From the NCBI RefSeq assembly GCF_009467795.1, contig NZ_WIAX01000017.1:41581-105580 (forward strand): a DNA stretch of 64,000 nt, given 5' to 3'. Under the pieces are notes generated by a model. It saw only the letters and a program-made list of their open reading frames with translations. It was not told the DNA's origin and ran no database searches. Position 1 is the first letter of the stretch; every line of letters starts with the position of its first letter. The position numbers were made by a program, and so were the translations under genes. Shown here piece after piece: positions 1 through 9,311 of the stretch. The stretch comes from Nesterenkonia halophila (lineage in GTDB: Bacteria; Actinomycetota; Actinomycetes; Actinomycetales; Micrococcaceae).

Positions 1-1
1 G

Positions 2-523
2 GACCTGACCCGCCCGGACGACGTCGAAGAGGCCAAGGGGGCGGTCGACGACCCGCGTCTGGAGGTCATCCTGATGAAGTCGAAGACGCTGTCGGTCGCC
101 TGCGCCGGCACCACCCAGGTGGACCCCTGGGCGCCGGAGGCGCCGACGGTCTCGACCTGGTCGGATCCGCAGGCCGGGCAGTATCTGCGCATCGTGACCG
201 AGGGCGAGCGGCTGCTGGGCTTCGTCTCGGTGGGCATGGCGCGCGCCGCCGCCGAGCTGGCGATGCACGCGACCCGCGGCACTCTGCCGGTGGCCGACCG
301 CACCGCGCTGGTCGCCGCCCAGCACGCCACCGCCGAGCAGGATTTGGGCGACGACGATGTCCTCTGCCGCTGCTCCGGGGCGACGGCCGGCATGGTCTCC
401 GAAGCCGCCGAGACCTGCTCGACAGTGGACGAGGTCGGCGCGGCCTGCCGGGCGGGCACCGGCTGCGGGACCTGCCGCTCGTCGATCGAGAAGGTCCTGG
501 CCGCAGCGCCGACGGCGGCGTGA
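2..523 (+). CDS. FAD/NAD(P)-dependent oxidoreductase with C-terminal [2Fe-2S] (BFD-like) domain, 5'-truncated
   Basis: The reading frame is open from base 2, so the gene begins outside the window; 173 residues are visible. A stretch near visible residues 65-95 (YLRIVTEGERLLGFVSVG) resembles the end of the flavoprotein domain of NirB-type NADH oxidoreductases. It is followed by a BFD-like [2Fe-2S] domain with four cysteines in the pattern CRC...C(x4)GCGTC. This architecture is found in NirB and in the electron-transfer flavoproteins of assimilatory nitrate reductases. The nirBD/cobA/nnaR genes lie 13 kb downstream, so a role in nitrate or nitrite reduction is likely, but the catalytic part is not visible. 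Confidence 0.7.
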   Translation, partial: DLTRPDDVEEAKGAVDDPRLEVILMKSKTLSVACAGTTQVDPWAPEAPTVSTWSDPQAGQYLRIVTEGERLLGFVSVGMARAAAELAMHATRGTLPVADRTALVAAQHATAEQDLGDDDVLCRCSGATAGMVSEAAETCSTVDEVGAACRAGTGCGTCRSSIEKVLAAAPTAA

Positions 524-577
524 GGGCGGGACGCGGACGCCGGACGACGCGCGCCGCCCGGGGGCGCGACGGTGTCA

Positions 578-583
578 TAGGGT
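578..583 (+). promoter_or_regulatory. -10 hexamer of a probably leaderless lacI-family gene
   Basis: TAGGGT lies 6 nt before the ATG at 590, the spacing expected for a leaderless actinobacterial transcript starting at the start codon. The AGGGTGA overlapping it could instead act as a ribosome binding site. No good -35 is seen. Confidence 0.35.
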
Positions 584-589
584 GATCTC

Positions 590-1633
590 ATGGTTTCTCC
601 GCGGCCGCACCCCAGGATCCGCGACGTCGCACGCCATGCCGGCGTCAGCCCGATGACCGTCTCCCGTGCGCTGTCGGGCAGCGGAAACGTGAGTGCCTCG
701 ATGCGTCGGAAGGTGGAGGAGTCGGCGCGCGCCCTGGGCTACCGCCGCAATGAGAACGCCCGCAGTCTGCGCCCCGGCCATCGCAGCGGGCTCGTGGGCG
801 TGGTGATCACCAACCTGTCGAACCCGTACTATGCGGAGGTGCTCGACGGGATCGGCGAGATCCTCGCGGAGGAGGATCGCCGGGTGCTGGTCGGCACCTC
901 CCACGAGGACGTCGAAGAGGAGGCGACGCTGGTCGCCGACTTCGTGGGACGACGCGCCGAAGGGCTCATCGTGGTTCCTGCCGGCGGTCCGACGGAGCAC
1001 CTCGAGCCCGAGGAGCGCCTCGAGGTGCCGCTGGTGCTCGCCTCCCGACGCCAGGACGGCGTGGACGTCGACTCCGTGCTGGTCGACGACGTACGCGGAG
1101 CCGAGGAGGTCACCGCGCAGCTGTTGTCCGAGGGGCACCGTCGCATCGCCTTCATGGGGAACGCGCTCTCCGTGTTCACCGGACGCCGTCGGTTCGAAGG
1201 GTTCGAGCAGGCGCACCGGGCCGTCGGCGTGTCGGTGCAGCCCGAGCTCGTGCGACGGGCGCAGCAGGACGTCCGGGACGCGGAAACCGCCGCGGGCGAG
1301 CTCCTCGATCTCGACGAGCCGCCGACGGCGATCTTCAGCGCGAACAACCGCAACATGGTGGGAGTGGTCAAGGCGCTCCACGCCCGTGGCGCCGAACAGG
1401 GACTCGATCTGTTCGCCCAGGTGCGCCTGGCCGGCTTCGACGATTTCGATCTGGAGGAGCTCGTGCCGGGCGACATCTCGATCGTCACCCACGATGCCCG
1501 CGAGCTCGGCCGCACCGCGGCCGAGCTGCTCCTCATGCGACTGCAGGGCAAGCGCACGGATCGGCCGACGCGGACCATCGAACTCCCCACCAGCATCCGC
1601 ACCCGGCGCCGCGGGCCGACGACGTCGGACTGA
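590..1633 (+). CDS. LacI-family transcriptional regulator (probable regulator of the mannan module)
   Basis: This 347-residue protein has a LacI-type N-terminal helix-turn-helix (IRDVARHAGVSPMTVSRAL, about residues 9-28) with the hinge region ending near SLRPGHRSG. A periplasmic-binding-protein-like effector domain follows, recognisable by VVITNLSNPYY and IFSANNRNMVGV. It is convergent with the GH76 gene that ends the mannoside operon, with 40 bp between stops. Three palindromes of the form GGTAWCGWTACC with a central CG, typical of LacI operators, lie upstream of the mannoside transcription units, and this is the only local regulator. The regulator-operator pairing is inferred. Confidence 0.85.
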   Translation: MVSPRPHPRIRDVARHAGVSPMTVSRALSGSGNVSASMRRKVEESARALGYRRNENARSLRPGHRSGLVGVVITNLSNPYYAEVLDGIGEILAEEDRRVLVGTSHEDVEEEATLVADFVGRRAEGLIVVPAGGPTEHLEPEERLEVPLVLASRRQDGVDVDSVLVDDVRGAEEVTAQLLSEGHRRIAFMGNALSVFTGRRRFEGFEQAHRAVGVSVQPELVRRAQQDVRDAETAAGELLDLDEPPTAIFSANNRNMVGVVKALHARGAEQGLDLFAQVRLAGFDDFDLEELVPGDISIVTHDARELGRTAAELLLMRLQGKRTDRPTRTIELPTSIRTRRRGPTTSD

Positions 1634-1673
1634 GACCAGGCCGCCCATGGCGGCGCCGACCACCCGACCCCGA

Positions 1674-2846
1674 TCAGGTCACGTGCCGAAAGTCCTTCGG
1701 GTGCCAGGTCAGCAGTGAGAACACCTGGACGGCGCCGGCCTGGTGGAGCGTCTGCGGCGTCGCCGAGGGGTCCGGCGCGCCGCCCCCGCCGCTCTGGAAG
1801 GAGAACAGTCCGGTCGAGTCATCACGGTTCCGCTCCCAGACCCGCCGGGCATAACGCTCCATGACGTCGTGGACCTCCGAGAGCACCTCCGGCTTCGCGG
1901 TACTGCACAGCAGCAGATTCGCGAAGAGGATCGCGTTGAAGATGACCGGCTGCGGATAGAGATTCTGCATCCGGCCCCAATGGTCCAGGGCGCCTCGCAC
2001 ATCCTCGGCGGCGACCTCGAGATACGATTCCTCGCCCGTGACCCGATGCAGCAGCACCGCCGCCCCGACCATCGCACCGGAGTTGTACGACCACAGCGTC
2101 TCGTTCACCGTCTCGTCGACGTCGATGGAATTGGCGTACAGGCCTGGGCCTCGACGCAGAGCCCGGTACACCCAGGACCACGTGCGGCGGGCCCAGTCGA
2201 GGTACTGCTGCTCGCCGGTCAGCTCATACAGATGCGCGGCGAGCTCCGACGTCAGAGACGTGACGTTCGTGGCGCCGCGGTGCGGGTTCCACTCGGCGTC
2301 GACCCAGTGCATCCCGCCGGGATGCTCCAGGGACTCGTCGGTGTCCCAGGCGCGCGGGAGGAACTCGAAGATCCGCACCGCGGCGGCGAGGGCCTCGGGC
2401 TCGCCGGTCATCCGGAAGCGACGGACCTGCTCGAGGCCGATCACCGCGTTGTCGTCGAAGTAGGCGTCCCCGCCCTCGCCGAACGGGGGCATGGGGTACG
2501 AGGCGTAGGCGCCCCGGCGGTCATCCCAGTACTTCTCCAGGGCGGCGAAACCGTCCGAGAGGCTCGCCCCGATGTCGGCCGTCGCCGCCGTGGCCTCTCG
2601 GGCGCTCCACACGAAGGCGTAGGGATCGCCGGCATCACCCTGCTCCTCTAGGTGGAGGCCCACCTCGGGCAGATACATGTGGCGCTGCATGGCGGCGAAC
2701 GTGTCCTCGGCCCGATGACGCCAACGCCCACGTGCCGGTGTGGCGGAGGCGGGCGTCGCCGCGGCCCAGGGCAGCGTCGCCGCGAGCCCCGCGGCTCCGC
2801 CCCCGAGGATCAGTGAACGGCGAGACGGTCGACGGAATGTGCTCAT
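1674..2846 (-). CDS. Secreted GH76 family endo-alpha-1,6-mannanase
   Basis: The 390-residue protein starts at the ATG that overlaps the upstream GH38 stop codon (ATGA) and is preceded by a GAGGAGGA ribosome binding site. An upstream extension of the frame to 3113 lies inside the GH38 gene and is rejected. The N-terminus carries a twin-arginine signal (RRPSRRSLILGGGAAG) and an alanine-rich cleavage region. The GH76 (alpha/alpha)6 signature is visible: YFDDNAVIGLEQ near residue 135, with the adjacent Asp pair that forms the catalytic dyad, then TSELAAHLYELTGEQQYLDWA and SYNSGAMVGAAVLLHRVTGE. GH76 enzymes cut the alpha-1,6-mannan backbone of fungal walls or of lipomannan-type glycans. Export by Tat places the cleavage outside the cell, feeding the importer encoded upstream. 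Confidence 0.85.
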   Translation of the reverse strand: MSTFRRPSRRSLILGGGAAGLAATLPWAAATPASATPARGRWRHRAEDTFAAMQRHMYLPEVGLHLEEQGDAGDPYAFVWSAREATAATADIGASLSDGFAALEKYWDDRRGAYASYPMPPFGEGGDAYFDDNAVIGLEQVRRFRMTGEPEALAAAVRIFEFLPRAWDTDESLEHPGGMHWVDAEWNPHRGATNVTSLTSELAAHLYELTGEQQYLDWARRTWSWVYRALRRGPGLYANSIDVDETVNETLWSYNSGAMVGAAVLLHRVTGEESYLEVAAEDVRGALDHWGRMQNLYPQPVIFNAILFANLLLCSTAKPEVLSEVHDVMERYARRVWERNRDDSTGLFSFQSGGGGAPDPSATPQTLHQAGAVQVFSLLTWHPKDFRHVT

Positions 2847-5800
2847 GAGTTCCTCCTCGTCAGAAGCACCGAGGTCATCTCCAGCGGTGCAAGGTGCACG
2901 ACGATCCCGTCCTCGTGCGCGGACAGCTCGCCCAAGGGATCGCCCAGGTAAGTCGCCCGGGCCGCGCCGACGACCGGGTCGGCGGTCCGGAGACGCAAGA
3001 CGACGGGCTCCTCCGCGTAGGACTGGAGCCGCACCAGCAGTTCCCCAGGAGAGTCGGCCGGAGTCACCCCGACGAGTCGCACTCGGTCGTCGTCCAGCTC
3101 CAGCAGCGACCACTGGTCCGGAACGTCCGTCGCGACGCCCTCTCCGCCGGTGGCGAGGACGCCCACCAACGGATGGGTCAGCTGCGCGGCCGTCCGGTGC
3201 GCCAGCGCGGGGACGGAGACGTCCTCACCCGCCCGGCGCACGCCGATCGCATAGCGGAAGGTCGTCTCGAAGGCCTGTTCCACGGGGAAGTTGGTGTCCC
3301 AGAGGTTGTTGTGGACCCATGAGTAGACGGTTCCGGGCCGCCGGGGTGCCATGCTCTCCGGAAACGGCGCGTACGGCAGGGCGACCACCTCCGGGTGGAT
3401 CAACGGGGCGTCGGCCGTGGCCCAGGCGATCGCCGTCGTCTCGTCCTCGAACGTCGCCCAGTCCCGGATCGCCTTCATGTGCTGAGGGGCCCCAGGCACC
3501 TCGGGCAGATCCGGGCCGGTGACGCCGCCGGTGATCTCATAACGCGTCCGCGGGCCGTCGACGGCGAAGGGGAAGGCGAAGTAGGCGCTCTCCTTCGTCA
3601 TCGTGGCGGGCTTGGCCAGCCGGTTCTCGAGCTCCACGTGGGCGGCGTCATGCGGCAGACGCACTGTCACCCGCACCCAGTCCGCACCGTCGGCCGGGAA
3701 CTCGTAGATCGCACGTTGTTCGACGGCAGTGCTGACGAATTCCTGCAGCACGGCGGGCTTCGCGAGGCTGCGGCTGCCGAGCAGCTCGAGCTCCTCGGAG
3801 GAGGAGGTCTTGTTCGCCTGGTGGTTATACCCGGGGGCGGAGGTGTACGTGTCGTAGAGGTAAGCGTTCATCCCCACCACCGCCTCCTGGTCGACGAGCT
3901 CCCGCCCCGAGGCGTGGTCGGCGATCGAGGCGAGGCAGCTACGGTCGAGGTCGACCTCGACGCGCAGGTGCTCGTTCTCCAGCACGACTCCCCGGGTCGA
4001 CCGGGACGCCTGCGGCGAGACGGAGACGTCGGAAGCCGCCGCGGAAGATGCGAGGCCCGCGGACTCGACGGTCAGTCGGACGGCCCCAGTCGCGGGCACG
4101 TCCGGCACCCTCACCCGCACGAAATGCCCGGCAGCGCGGTTCTCCGGGTTGATCTGCGGCACCGCTTCGCTGGGGAGTATCTCGCCGCTGCGTGCATCCC
4201 GCACCCTCAGCGGCGCGTCCAGCGGGGAACGGGCCTCACTGATGAACAGAGAGGCGGTCCCAGACTGTTCCAGACCGGTGGGGTTGATCGCGGAGAACGT
4301 CGCCACAGCACCAAGCTCCTCGGGGAGCCCGACGCCGGCATGGGCGACGGCCGTGTCCAGCAGAAGCTCGGCATCGTCGCGGGCTTCCAGCGCCCGGGCG
4401 AACTTCCAGTGCCACTGCTCCTCGCCGGCGTCGCGGCCGACGTCGGCAGTGGTCCAGGGGTCAGAGGCGCCCCAGGTGTGCTCGTTGAACAGGGAGATCT
4501 CCTCGTGCAGCCGCCGGGCCCGTCCAGGCTCCCGGGGGATCGGCTCGCCGCCGAGCCCTTCGCCCACTGCGCTGACCAACTGCGCATCGGTCAGCAGCGA
4601 CTGTGCACGTCGGACCATGGCCTGCGGGCGCGCTCCGCTGCCGATGCCCTCGACCCACCAATCGCCCCAGTCCCCGGTGATTGTCGGTATCTCCTCCCCC
4701 ACACGCTCCTCGGCGGCGCGGAAGAAGTCGGTGTGGGTCGACATCCGGAGCTGCGGGTAATCCCAGGTCTCGTTCCACTGCTGGACGATGCGGGACTGCA
4801 GGAGGGTCGGCGGAGCATTGTCGCTGTGCCTCCCCAGCACGCGCAGGTGCAGAATGTCATGCGGATACGGCTCACGGTCCTCCACGGCCGGTCCGTGCCA
4901 GCCGAACGCTCCTGGACCGTAGGGATACCCGTGAGTGGACAGCGACGTCAGATACGTCGGCAGATACTCCTCGACGGTCTCGTAGTCGCTGGAGAATCCG
5001 AGGTTCGCTCCTTCCATATAGGCCAGCCCGTGCGGAGAGTCCGTCATCCACACCAGCACGCTCTCCCCCGACGGGGCGCGCCACCGGAACAGTCGCGGCA
5101 GATGCTGTCCGCCGACCAGGTGGGGCACCGAACGCCCGGCCCAGTTGTGCGCCACCGACAGGTAGGAGACGCCCTGCTGAGCCAAGGCCGCCGGAAGCCC
5201 CGCCGGCTGACCGGGAACATCGGTCTGCATCGCCGCACGGATCTCGACGTCGTGCTCACGTCGCAGATCACGTCGGATGCGGAGCAGCTCGTGCAGCTCG
5301 TCGGTGGAGCAGGTGTCCATATGCAGGTTGTAGGGCATGGCGGTCAGCTCGATCTGACCGGAACGCACCAGATCCATGAACGCTTCGACGTGCGCCCTCG
5401 GTCGTGATTCGATCCACGCGGCGAGCGGCTCGAGCGCCTCCACAGTCCACCGGAACCGAGCCTCTTCGGGAAGGTCGCGGGACGCCCGGGCGAACTCCAC
5501 GCAGGAGTCGAAGAAGTTCAGCTGCTCCCGCCGCACGATGCCCTGGGCGTCCGTGTACCCGATGTCGTAGTGCGAATGCTGGACGAGATGGATGGACCAT
5601 TCGCGCACAGGTTCCTGGACGAAGGTGACGCTCGCGTCCGGACCGAGGTCGGGGAACTCCAGAGTGAGCTGCGTCGCCTCCTCGACGGCGGGCACGAGCA
5701 CGCGGATGCTGCCCGACGGTCCGGTCATGGTCCGCACGGGGGCCGAGGATCCTCCCCCGGAGCGCTGCTCGTCCAGGTGGACCCGACCGATGTCGCCGGC

Positions 5801-5983
5801 GTCGTCGCCCATCAACCGGACCGACTGGTGCATGCCGTCATCGACCCGACGCAGCAGGGGCTCGGGGACGACGCGGAGTCGGCGGCCGCCGACGTCGGCG
5901 ACGGCCGCCGCAGCACGGTCGACGAGTCCGGCGCGGGCACGGTCGAGGGACCAGGGCTGATCTGCGATCAGTGCAGTTGTCAT
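2843..5983 (-). CDS. GH38 family alpha-mannosidase
   Basis: This 1046-residue cytoplasmic protein has no signal peptide. GH38 hallmarks are present: HSHYDIGYTD, with zinc ligands His138 and Asp140; AMQTDVPG, with Asp255 as the likely catalytic nucleophile and zinc ligand; and NEHTWG with His502. Beta-rich C-terminal domains follow, and the length fits bacterial GH38 enzymes. It would release mannose from imported alpha-mannosides. The frame stays open far upstream through the permease genes, so the start was placed at 5983 (MTTALIADQ), 41 bp after the permease stop; no strong ribosome binding site precedes it. It overlaps the GH76 start by 4 bp, indicating translational coupling. Linkage specificity cannot be read from the sequence. 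Confidence 0.85.
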   Translation of the reverse strand: MTTALIADQPWSLDRARAGLVDRAAAAVADVGGRRLRVVPEPLLRRVDDGMHQSVRLMGDDAGDIGRVHLDEQRSGGGSSAPVRTMTGPSGSIRVLVPAVEEATQLTLEFPDLGPDASVTFVQEPVREWSIHLVQHSHYDIGYTDAQGIVRREQLNFFDSCVEFARASRDLPEEARFRWTVEALEPLAAWIESRPRAHVEAFMDLVRSGQIELTAMPYNLHMDTCSTDELHELLRIRRDLRREHDVEIRAAMQTDVPGQPAGLPAALAQQGVSYLSVAHNWAGRSVPHLVGGQHLPRLFRWRAPSGESVLVWMTDSPHGLAYMEGANLGFSSDYETVEEYLPTYLTSLSTHGYPYGPGAFGWHGPAVEDREPYPHDILHLRVLGRHSDNAPPTLLQSRIVQQWNETWDYPQLRMSTHTDFFRAAEERVGEEIPTITGDWGDWWVEGIGSGARPQAMVRRAQSLLTDAQLVSAVGEGLGGEPIPREPGRARRLHEEISLFNEHTWGASDPWTTADVGRDAGEEQWHWKFARALEARDDAELLLDTAVAHAGVGLPEELGAVATFSAINPTGLEQSGTASLFISEARSPLDAPLRVRDARSGEILPSEAVPQINPENRAAGHFVRVRVPDVPATGAVRLTVESAGLASSAAASDVSVSPQASRSTRGVVLENEHLRVEVDLDRSCLASIADHASGRELVDQEAVVGMNAYLYDTYTSAPGYNHQANKTSSSEELELLGSRSLAKPAVLQEFVSTAVEQRAIYEFPADGADWVRVTVRLPHDAAHVELENRLAKPATMTKESAYFAFPFAVDGPRTRYEITGGVTGPDLPEVPGAPQHMKAIRDWATFEDETTAIAWATADAPLIHPEVVALPYAPFPESMAPRRPGTVYSWVHNNLWDTNFPVEQAFETTFRYAIGVRRAGEDVSVPALAHRTAAQLTHPLVGVLATGGEGVATDVPDQWSLLELDDDRVRLVGVTPADSPGELLVRLQSYAEEPVVLRLRTADPVVGAARATYLGDPLGELSAHEDGIVVHLAPLEMTSVLLTRRNS

Positions 5984-6024
5984 CGAATGGACCAATCGTC
6001 GTGGGGGTGGGGCGGGAGGACGGA

Positions 6025-6831
6025 TCAGGGCGCCAGGCGCAGGGCGCCGACGAAGAACCGCTGGAAGGACAGGAAGAGGATCACCGTCGGCAGCGAGGCG
6101 ACGATTCCGGCCGCCAGGATGACCGGCGGACCGAGGCCGGCGTACTGGCCGTTCAGCTCCCCGAGCGCGGCCATCAGCGGCCGCACGTTGGGACTGGTGG
6201 AAAGCGTGATCCCGAAGAGCAGGTCGTTCCAGGTGGCCAGGAACTGGAAGAGGAACGCGGCGATCAGGGCGCCGCGGGCCAGCGGCAGATGGATCCGAAG
6301 GAACATCATGATCCAGCCGGCTCCGTCCAGCTGGGCGGCCTCCATCATCTCCTTCGGCGCCGTGGTCATATAGTTGCGGATCACGAAGAAGGCGAAGGGG
6401 ATGGCGATGGTCGTGTAGATCAGCAGCATCCCGTACTGGGTGTCGTACAGCGATGACGCGGCGTAGCCGTTGAACAAGGGCGAGAGGAACACCTGAAGCG
6501 GCAACAGGGTCCCGGCGTAGATCGCCCAGAACCACAGGGCCGGATGCTTCACCGGCATGATCACCACCGCGAAGGACGCCATCGCGGCGATCAACACGGC
6601 AAGCGCGCCGGCTCCGGCGGAATAGAGGAAGCTGTTCCACATGGCCTGACCGATGGCGGCCGTCTCGAAGGCCACCTGCAGGTTGCTGAGGAACTCGAAG
6701 GACTCGAACCACCAGCTCGGGCCGGAATAGTCGTCCGGTGCGGTGAAGGAGTTCACCACCACCAGGTAGGAGGGGACCAGCCAGATCGCCGCGACAGCGA
6801 TCAGCAGTGAGCCATGCAGACGTCGGAGCAT
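6025..6831 (-). CDS. ABC transporter inner-membrane permease, MalG type
   Basis: The 268-residue protein has about six hydrophobic segments and the permease EAA loop (KEMMEAAQLDGAGWIMMFLRIHLP), which docks onto the ATPase. The short cytoplasmic N-terminus and the C-terminal LSFQRFFVGALRLAP are typical of carbohydrate CUT1 MalG-like subunits. It lies 15 bp after its MalF-type partner and 41 bp before the GH38 gene. No ATPase gene lies nearby, as in many actinobacteria that use a shared MsiK-type ATPase. The substrate is inferred to be mannose or manno-oligosaccharides from the adjacent hydrolases. Confidence 0.9.
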   Translation of the reverse strand: MLRRLHGSLLIAVAAIWLVPSYLVVVNSFTAPDDYSGPSWWFESFEFLSNLQVAFETAAIGQAMWNSFLYSAGAGALAVLIAAMASFAVVIMPVKHPALWFWAIYAGTLLPLQVFLSPLFNGYAASSLYDTQYGMLLIYTTIAIPFAFFVIRNYMTTAPKEMMEAAQLDGAGWIMMFLRIHLPLARGALIAAFLFQFLATWNDLLFGITLSTSPNVRPLMAALGELNGQYAGLGPPVILAAGIVASLPTVILFLSFQRFFVGALRLAP

Positions 6832-6846
6832 TCCGGGGTCCTTTCC

Positions 6847-7800
6847 TCAGGTGGTCGTCCGCAGCTGGCGGCGCAGGTAGATCCAGGAGGCGGTGAGCAC
6901 GATGATCGTGAGGATGACGGCAACTGCCGCGCCGTAGCCGTAGCGACTGAGCGTGAAAGTCTCGCGGTACATCGTCAGGGCCAGAGTCTCGGACTCCGTC
7001 CCGGGGCCTCCCTTGGTCAGCAGCCACACGATGTCGAAAGTCTTCAGACTGGCCACCAGGGACATTCCGACCACCACGACGGTGATCGGTCGCAGCTGCG
7101 GGAGGATGACGCTGACGAGCATGCGCAGCCCGGTGGCGCCGTCCAGCCGGCCGGCCTCGATGGTCTCGGAGGGGATCGACTGGAGTCCCACGAGGAAGAG
7201 GATCATCGCCGCGCCGGTCGCCTGCCAGGTGGTCGCGATGATCATCACGATGGTGTTCATCGGCCACTCGAGCAGCCATTCCTGCTGCAGCGTGTCGAGC
7301 CCGAACGTTCCGAACATGTCGTTGATCGCGCCGTCGGTGGCGAGCATGAAGTTCCACAGGATCGCCGTCGTCGCTCCGGAGAGCGCGTAGGGCAGGATGA
7401 CGGCGAACCGGGCGACACGCCCCCAACCGACGTTGTTGGTCCCGACCGCGATGAGGAGACCGAGCAGCACCGGCAGCAGCAGCGTCCCGACGGTCCAGAT
7501 CGCGGTGTTCAGCAGCGAGCGGTCGAAGTTCGGGTCGTCCATCAGCGTCATGTAGTTCTGCAGGCCGACCCAGGTACGGCTGAGGCCGTTGTCGCTGAAG
7601 AAGCTGCGGTACACCGTGGCGATGAACGGGAGGAAGAGCACGAGGCTCACCAGGGCGACGGCCGGAGCGAGGAACAGGGCGAGCCAGCCGCGCGTGGCCG
7701 CTCTCCGTCGCTTGCCGGTGCGACGTCCGGCGTCGGCGCCGCGAGGTGCGGCATTCCGGGAAGAGGCGTCGGTGCGCGGGGTGACTGTCGAGGTCGTCAT
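6847..7800 (-). CDS. ABC transporter inner-membrane permease, MalF type
   Basis: The 317-residue protein has a basic cytoplasmic N-terminus (GKRRRAATRG) followed by about six transmembrane helices. Its EAA loop reads SETIEAGRLDGATGLRMLVSVILPQLRP, characteristic of CUT1 sugar importers. The start ATG at 7800 overlaps the binding-protein stop (TGATG), indicating translational coupling; an in-frame ATG seven codons upstream is possible but less likely. It pairs with the MalG-type permease downstream and the lipoprotein upstream. Confidence 0.9.
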   Translation of the reverse strand: MTTSTVTPRTDASSRNAAPRGADAGRRTGKRRRAATRGWLALFLAPAVALVSLVLFLPFIATVYRSFFSDNGLSRTWVGLQNYMTLMDDPNFDRSLLNTAIWTVGTLLLPVLLGLLIAVGTNNVGWGRVARFAVILPYALSGATTAILWNFMLATDGAINDMFGTFGLDTLQQEWLLEWPMNTIVMIIATTWQATGAAMILFLVGLQSIPSETIEAGRLDGATGLRMLVSVILPQLRPITVVVVGMSLVASLKTFDIVWLLTKGGPGTESETLALTMYRETFTLSRYGYGAAVAVILTIIVLTASWIYLRRQLRTTT

Positions 7801-9098
7801 CACAGGTTCCACTTCTTCCACTCGTCCTCGGCGCGCTTCTGCATTCGCCGCAACGTTGCCCTCGCGGTCCGCGTCGACGGCGAGGCCATGAAGGCGCCCA
7901 GCTCCTTGACGTTGCCCTCGACCATCACCGGAGGGGAGGCCTCCCAGTAGCGGGTGGCGAGGCGCGGCTCGGTCTCGGCGACGGCGGCGGCCAGGTCCTG
8001 GACGGCGGGGACGGACGGAAGGGCGTCCGGGTTCGCCGAGAGATCGTTGAGGAAGTCGACCCAGATCTGCTGGACGTCGGTGCGGAGCCAGGAGGCCAGG
8101 ACCTCCAGGGCCTCGTCACGTTTGTGGGCATTGTCCGCCACGGCGATCGCTCCGCTCTCGGTGACGATCGTCGGCGGCGCCGACGGTTCCACAGGCGGGA
8201 CCATGTACAGCCCGAAGATGTCGCCCAAGCCGGCCTGGACATACGTGTTGGCGTTCCATGTGCCGTACAGGTTCATCCCGACCGTTCCCTCGTCGAAACG
8301 TCCCGGCGCTTCGGGGACGGAGAAGTCCGGTGGGGAGAAGAAGCCGCGCTCGTACAGTCGGCCCCAGACCTCCATCGCTTCGACGGCGACGTCGTCCAGG
8401 TAGGAGGCCCGTCCTTCGGTGAGATCGGTGTAGAAGTCGGGATCGATGCCGTTGACAAGCTGCTGGAACCAGATGATCGCCTCCCAGGTGCTGGTCCCGC
8501 CGCTCGCGATCGGGGTGACGCCGTCGGCCTTGAGCTCCTCGGCGACGGCAAGGAAGTCATCCCAGGTCGCAGGAGGCTCCAGCCCCAGCTTCTCGAAGAC
8601 CGGCCGAGAGTAGAACATCGCATAGTAGGACTGATGCAGCGGAATGGCGTAGGGCGTCCCCTCCGCGCTGAAGGTCTCCCGCATCGTGGGATCGACCCAC
8701 TGCTGAGCCTCGGCCTCGTCCCAGATGGTCGATAGGTCGGCGAAGATGCCGCTGCGGGCCACGTCGCGCAGCCGGTACCCGTTCCACCACTTCACCAGGT
8801 CGGTCGTGGAGTCGGTGCGAGCCGAGGTGCGCACGATCTGCTGATAGCTGCTGACGTCCGGCGTGGCACGCACGGAGATGCCGTGACCCGTGTGCTCGCG
8901 GAGCAAGTCTCCAGCATCGGTGAGCCCGGGCGCCCACGTCGGGTTGTCGTTGCTCAGCGTCACGTCGGGTCCGGGAGCCGCCCTGGTGAGCGTGCCGCGG
9001 GCGCATCCGGCAAGCAACACCGCGGCACCGGCCGTTCCCGCGGTGCCCAGCAGGGTGCGCCTGCTGACCGGCGTGGTGATCCGAGCCGTGGCTGACAT
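7800..9098 (-). CDS. Sugar ABC transporter substrate-binding lipoprotein
   Basis: The 432-residue precursor has a Tat-like motif (SRRTLLGTAG) and a lipobox ending LLAGC, so the mature protein is a membrane-anchored lipoprotein. The body matches CUT1 solute-binding proteins (WNGYRLRDVARSGIFADL, YAIPLHQSYYAMFYSRPVFEKLGL, FNEGTVGMNLYG-like DEGTVGMNLYGTW). The start at 9098 was chosen because it places the signal peptide at the N-terminus and has TAGGAGCTCC upstream; 35 extra upstream codons are read through promoter DNA. It is the first gene of the importer-GH38-GH76 operon, with two candidate LacI operators at 9168-9179 and 9300-9311 upstream. Confidence 0.92.
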   Translation of the reverse strand: MSATARITTPVSRRTLLGTAGTAGAAVLLAGCARGTLTRAAPGPDVTLSNDNPTWAPGLTDAGDLLREHTGHGISVRATPDVSSYQQIVRTSARTDSTTDLVKWWNGYRLRDVARSGIFADLSTIWDEAEAQQWVDPTMRETFSAEGTPYAIPLHQSYYAMFYSRPVFEKLGLEPPATWDDFLAVAEELKADGVTPIASGGTSTWEAIIWFQQLVNGIDPDFYTDLTEGRASYLDDVAVEAMEVWGRLYERGFFSPPDFSVPEAPGRFDEGTVGMNLYGTWNANTYVQAGLGDIFGLYMVPPVEPSAPPTIVTESGAIAVADNAHKRDEALEVLASWLRTDVQQIWVDFLNDLSANPDALPSVPAVQDLAAAVAETEPRLATRYWEASPPVMVEGNVKELGAFMASPSTRTARATLRRMQKRAEDEWKKWNL

Positions 9099-9310
9099 CG
9101 GAGCTCCTAACTCTCGTGGCCCTCGACGGGGCGGGGAACGACTTCCGCGTCGATTCGGTGTCACGAAGGTAACGTTACCATCAGCTAATGTGCAATAGCT
9201 CACGAAAAATTGTGCGACACATCCGCCTGATCATCGAGATCACCGCGATTGATCGCCTCGATCGCTGGCAGGAGAATCCAGCTCCGACATCCACGTTTTG
9301 GTATCGATAC
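9099..9310 (-). promoter_or_regulatory. Promoter region of the mannoside importer/hydrolase operon
   Basis: This 212-bp gap is locally AT-rich around 9180-9235, unlike the surrounding genes. On the minus strand TTGCAC (9190-9195) could be a -35 with a 17-bp spacer, putting the -10 on top of the operator at 9168-9179. That would let a bound repressor block RNA polymerase. Confidence 0.45.
9168..9179. promoter_or_regulatory. LacI-type operator O1
   Basis: GGTAACGTTACC is a perfect 12-bp palindrome with a central CG, 70-81 bp upstream of the binding-protein start. It belongs to the same GGTAWCGWTACC set as the sites at 9300 and 10308. Confidence 0.75.
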
Positions 9311-9311
9311 C
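9300..9311. promoter_or_regulatory. LacI-type operator O2
   Basis: GGTATCGATACC is a perfect 12-bp palindrome touching the ROK kinase stop codon. It lies about 200 bp upstream of the importer operon and about 120 bp from O1, a spacing that would permit looping between two bound LacI-family dimers. Confidence 0.7.

Noticed and set aside
2847..3113. N-terminal extension of the GH76 frame
   Set aside because: It lies inside GH38 coding sequence; the Tat signal peptide and ribosome binding site define the start at 2846.
5984..7426. Continuous upstream extension of the GH38 frame
   Set aside because: This part overlaps both permease genes in another frame and reads as Arg/His-rich nonsense; the GH38 start fits after the permease stop.
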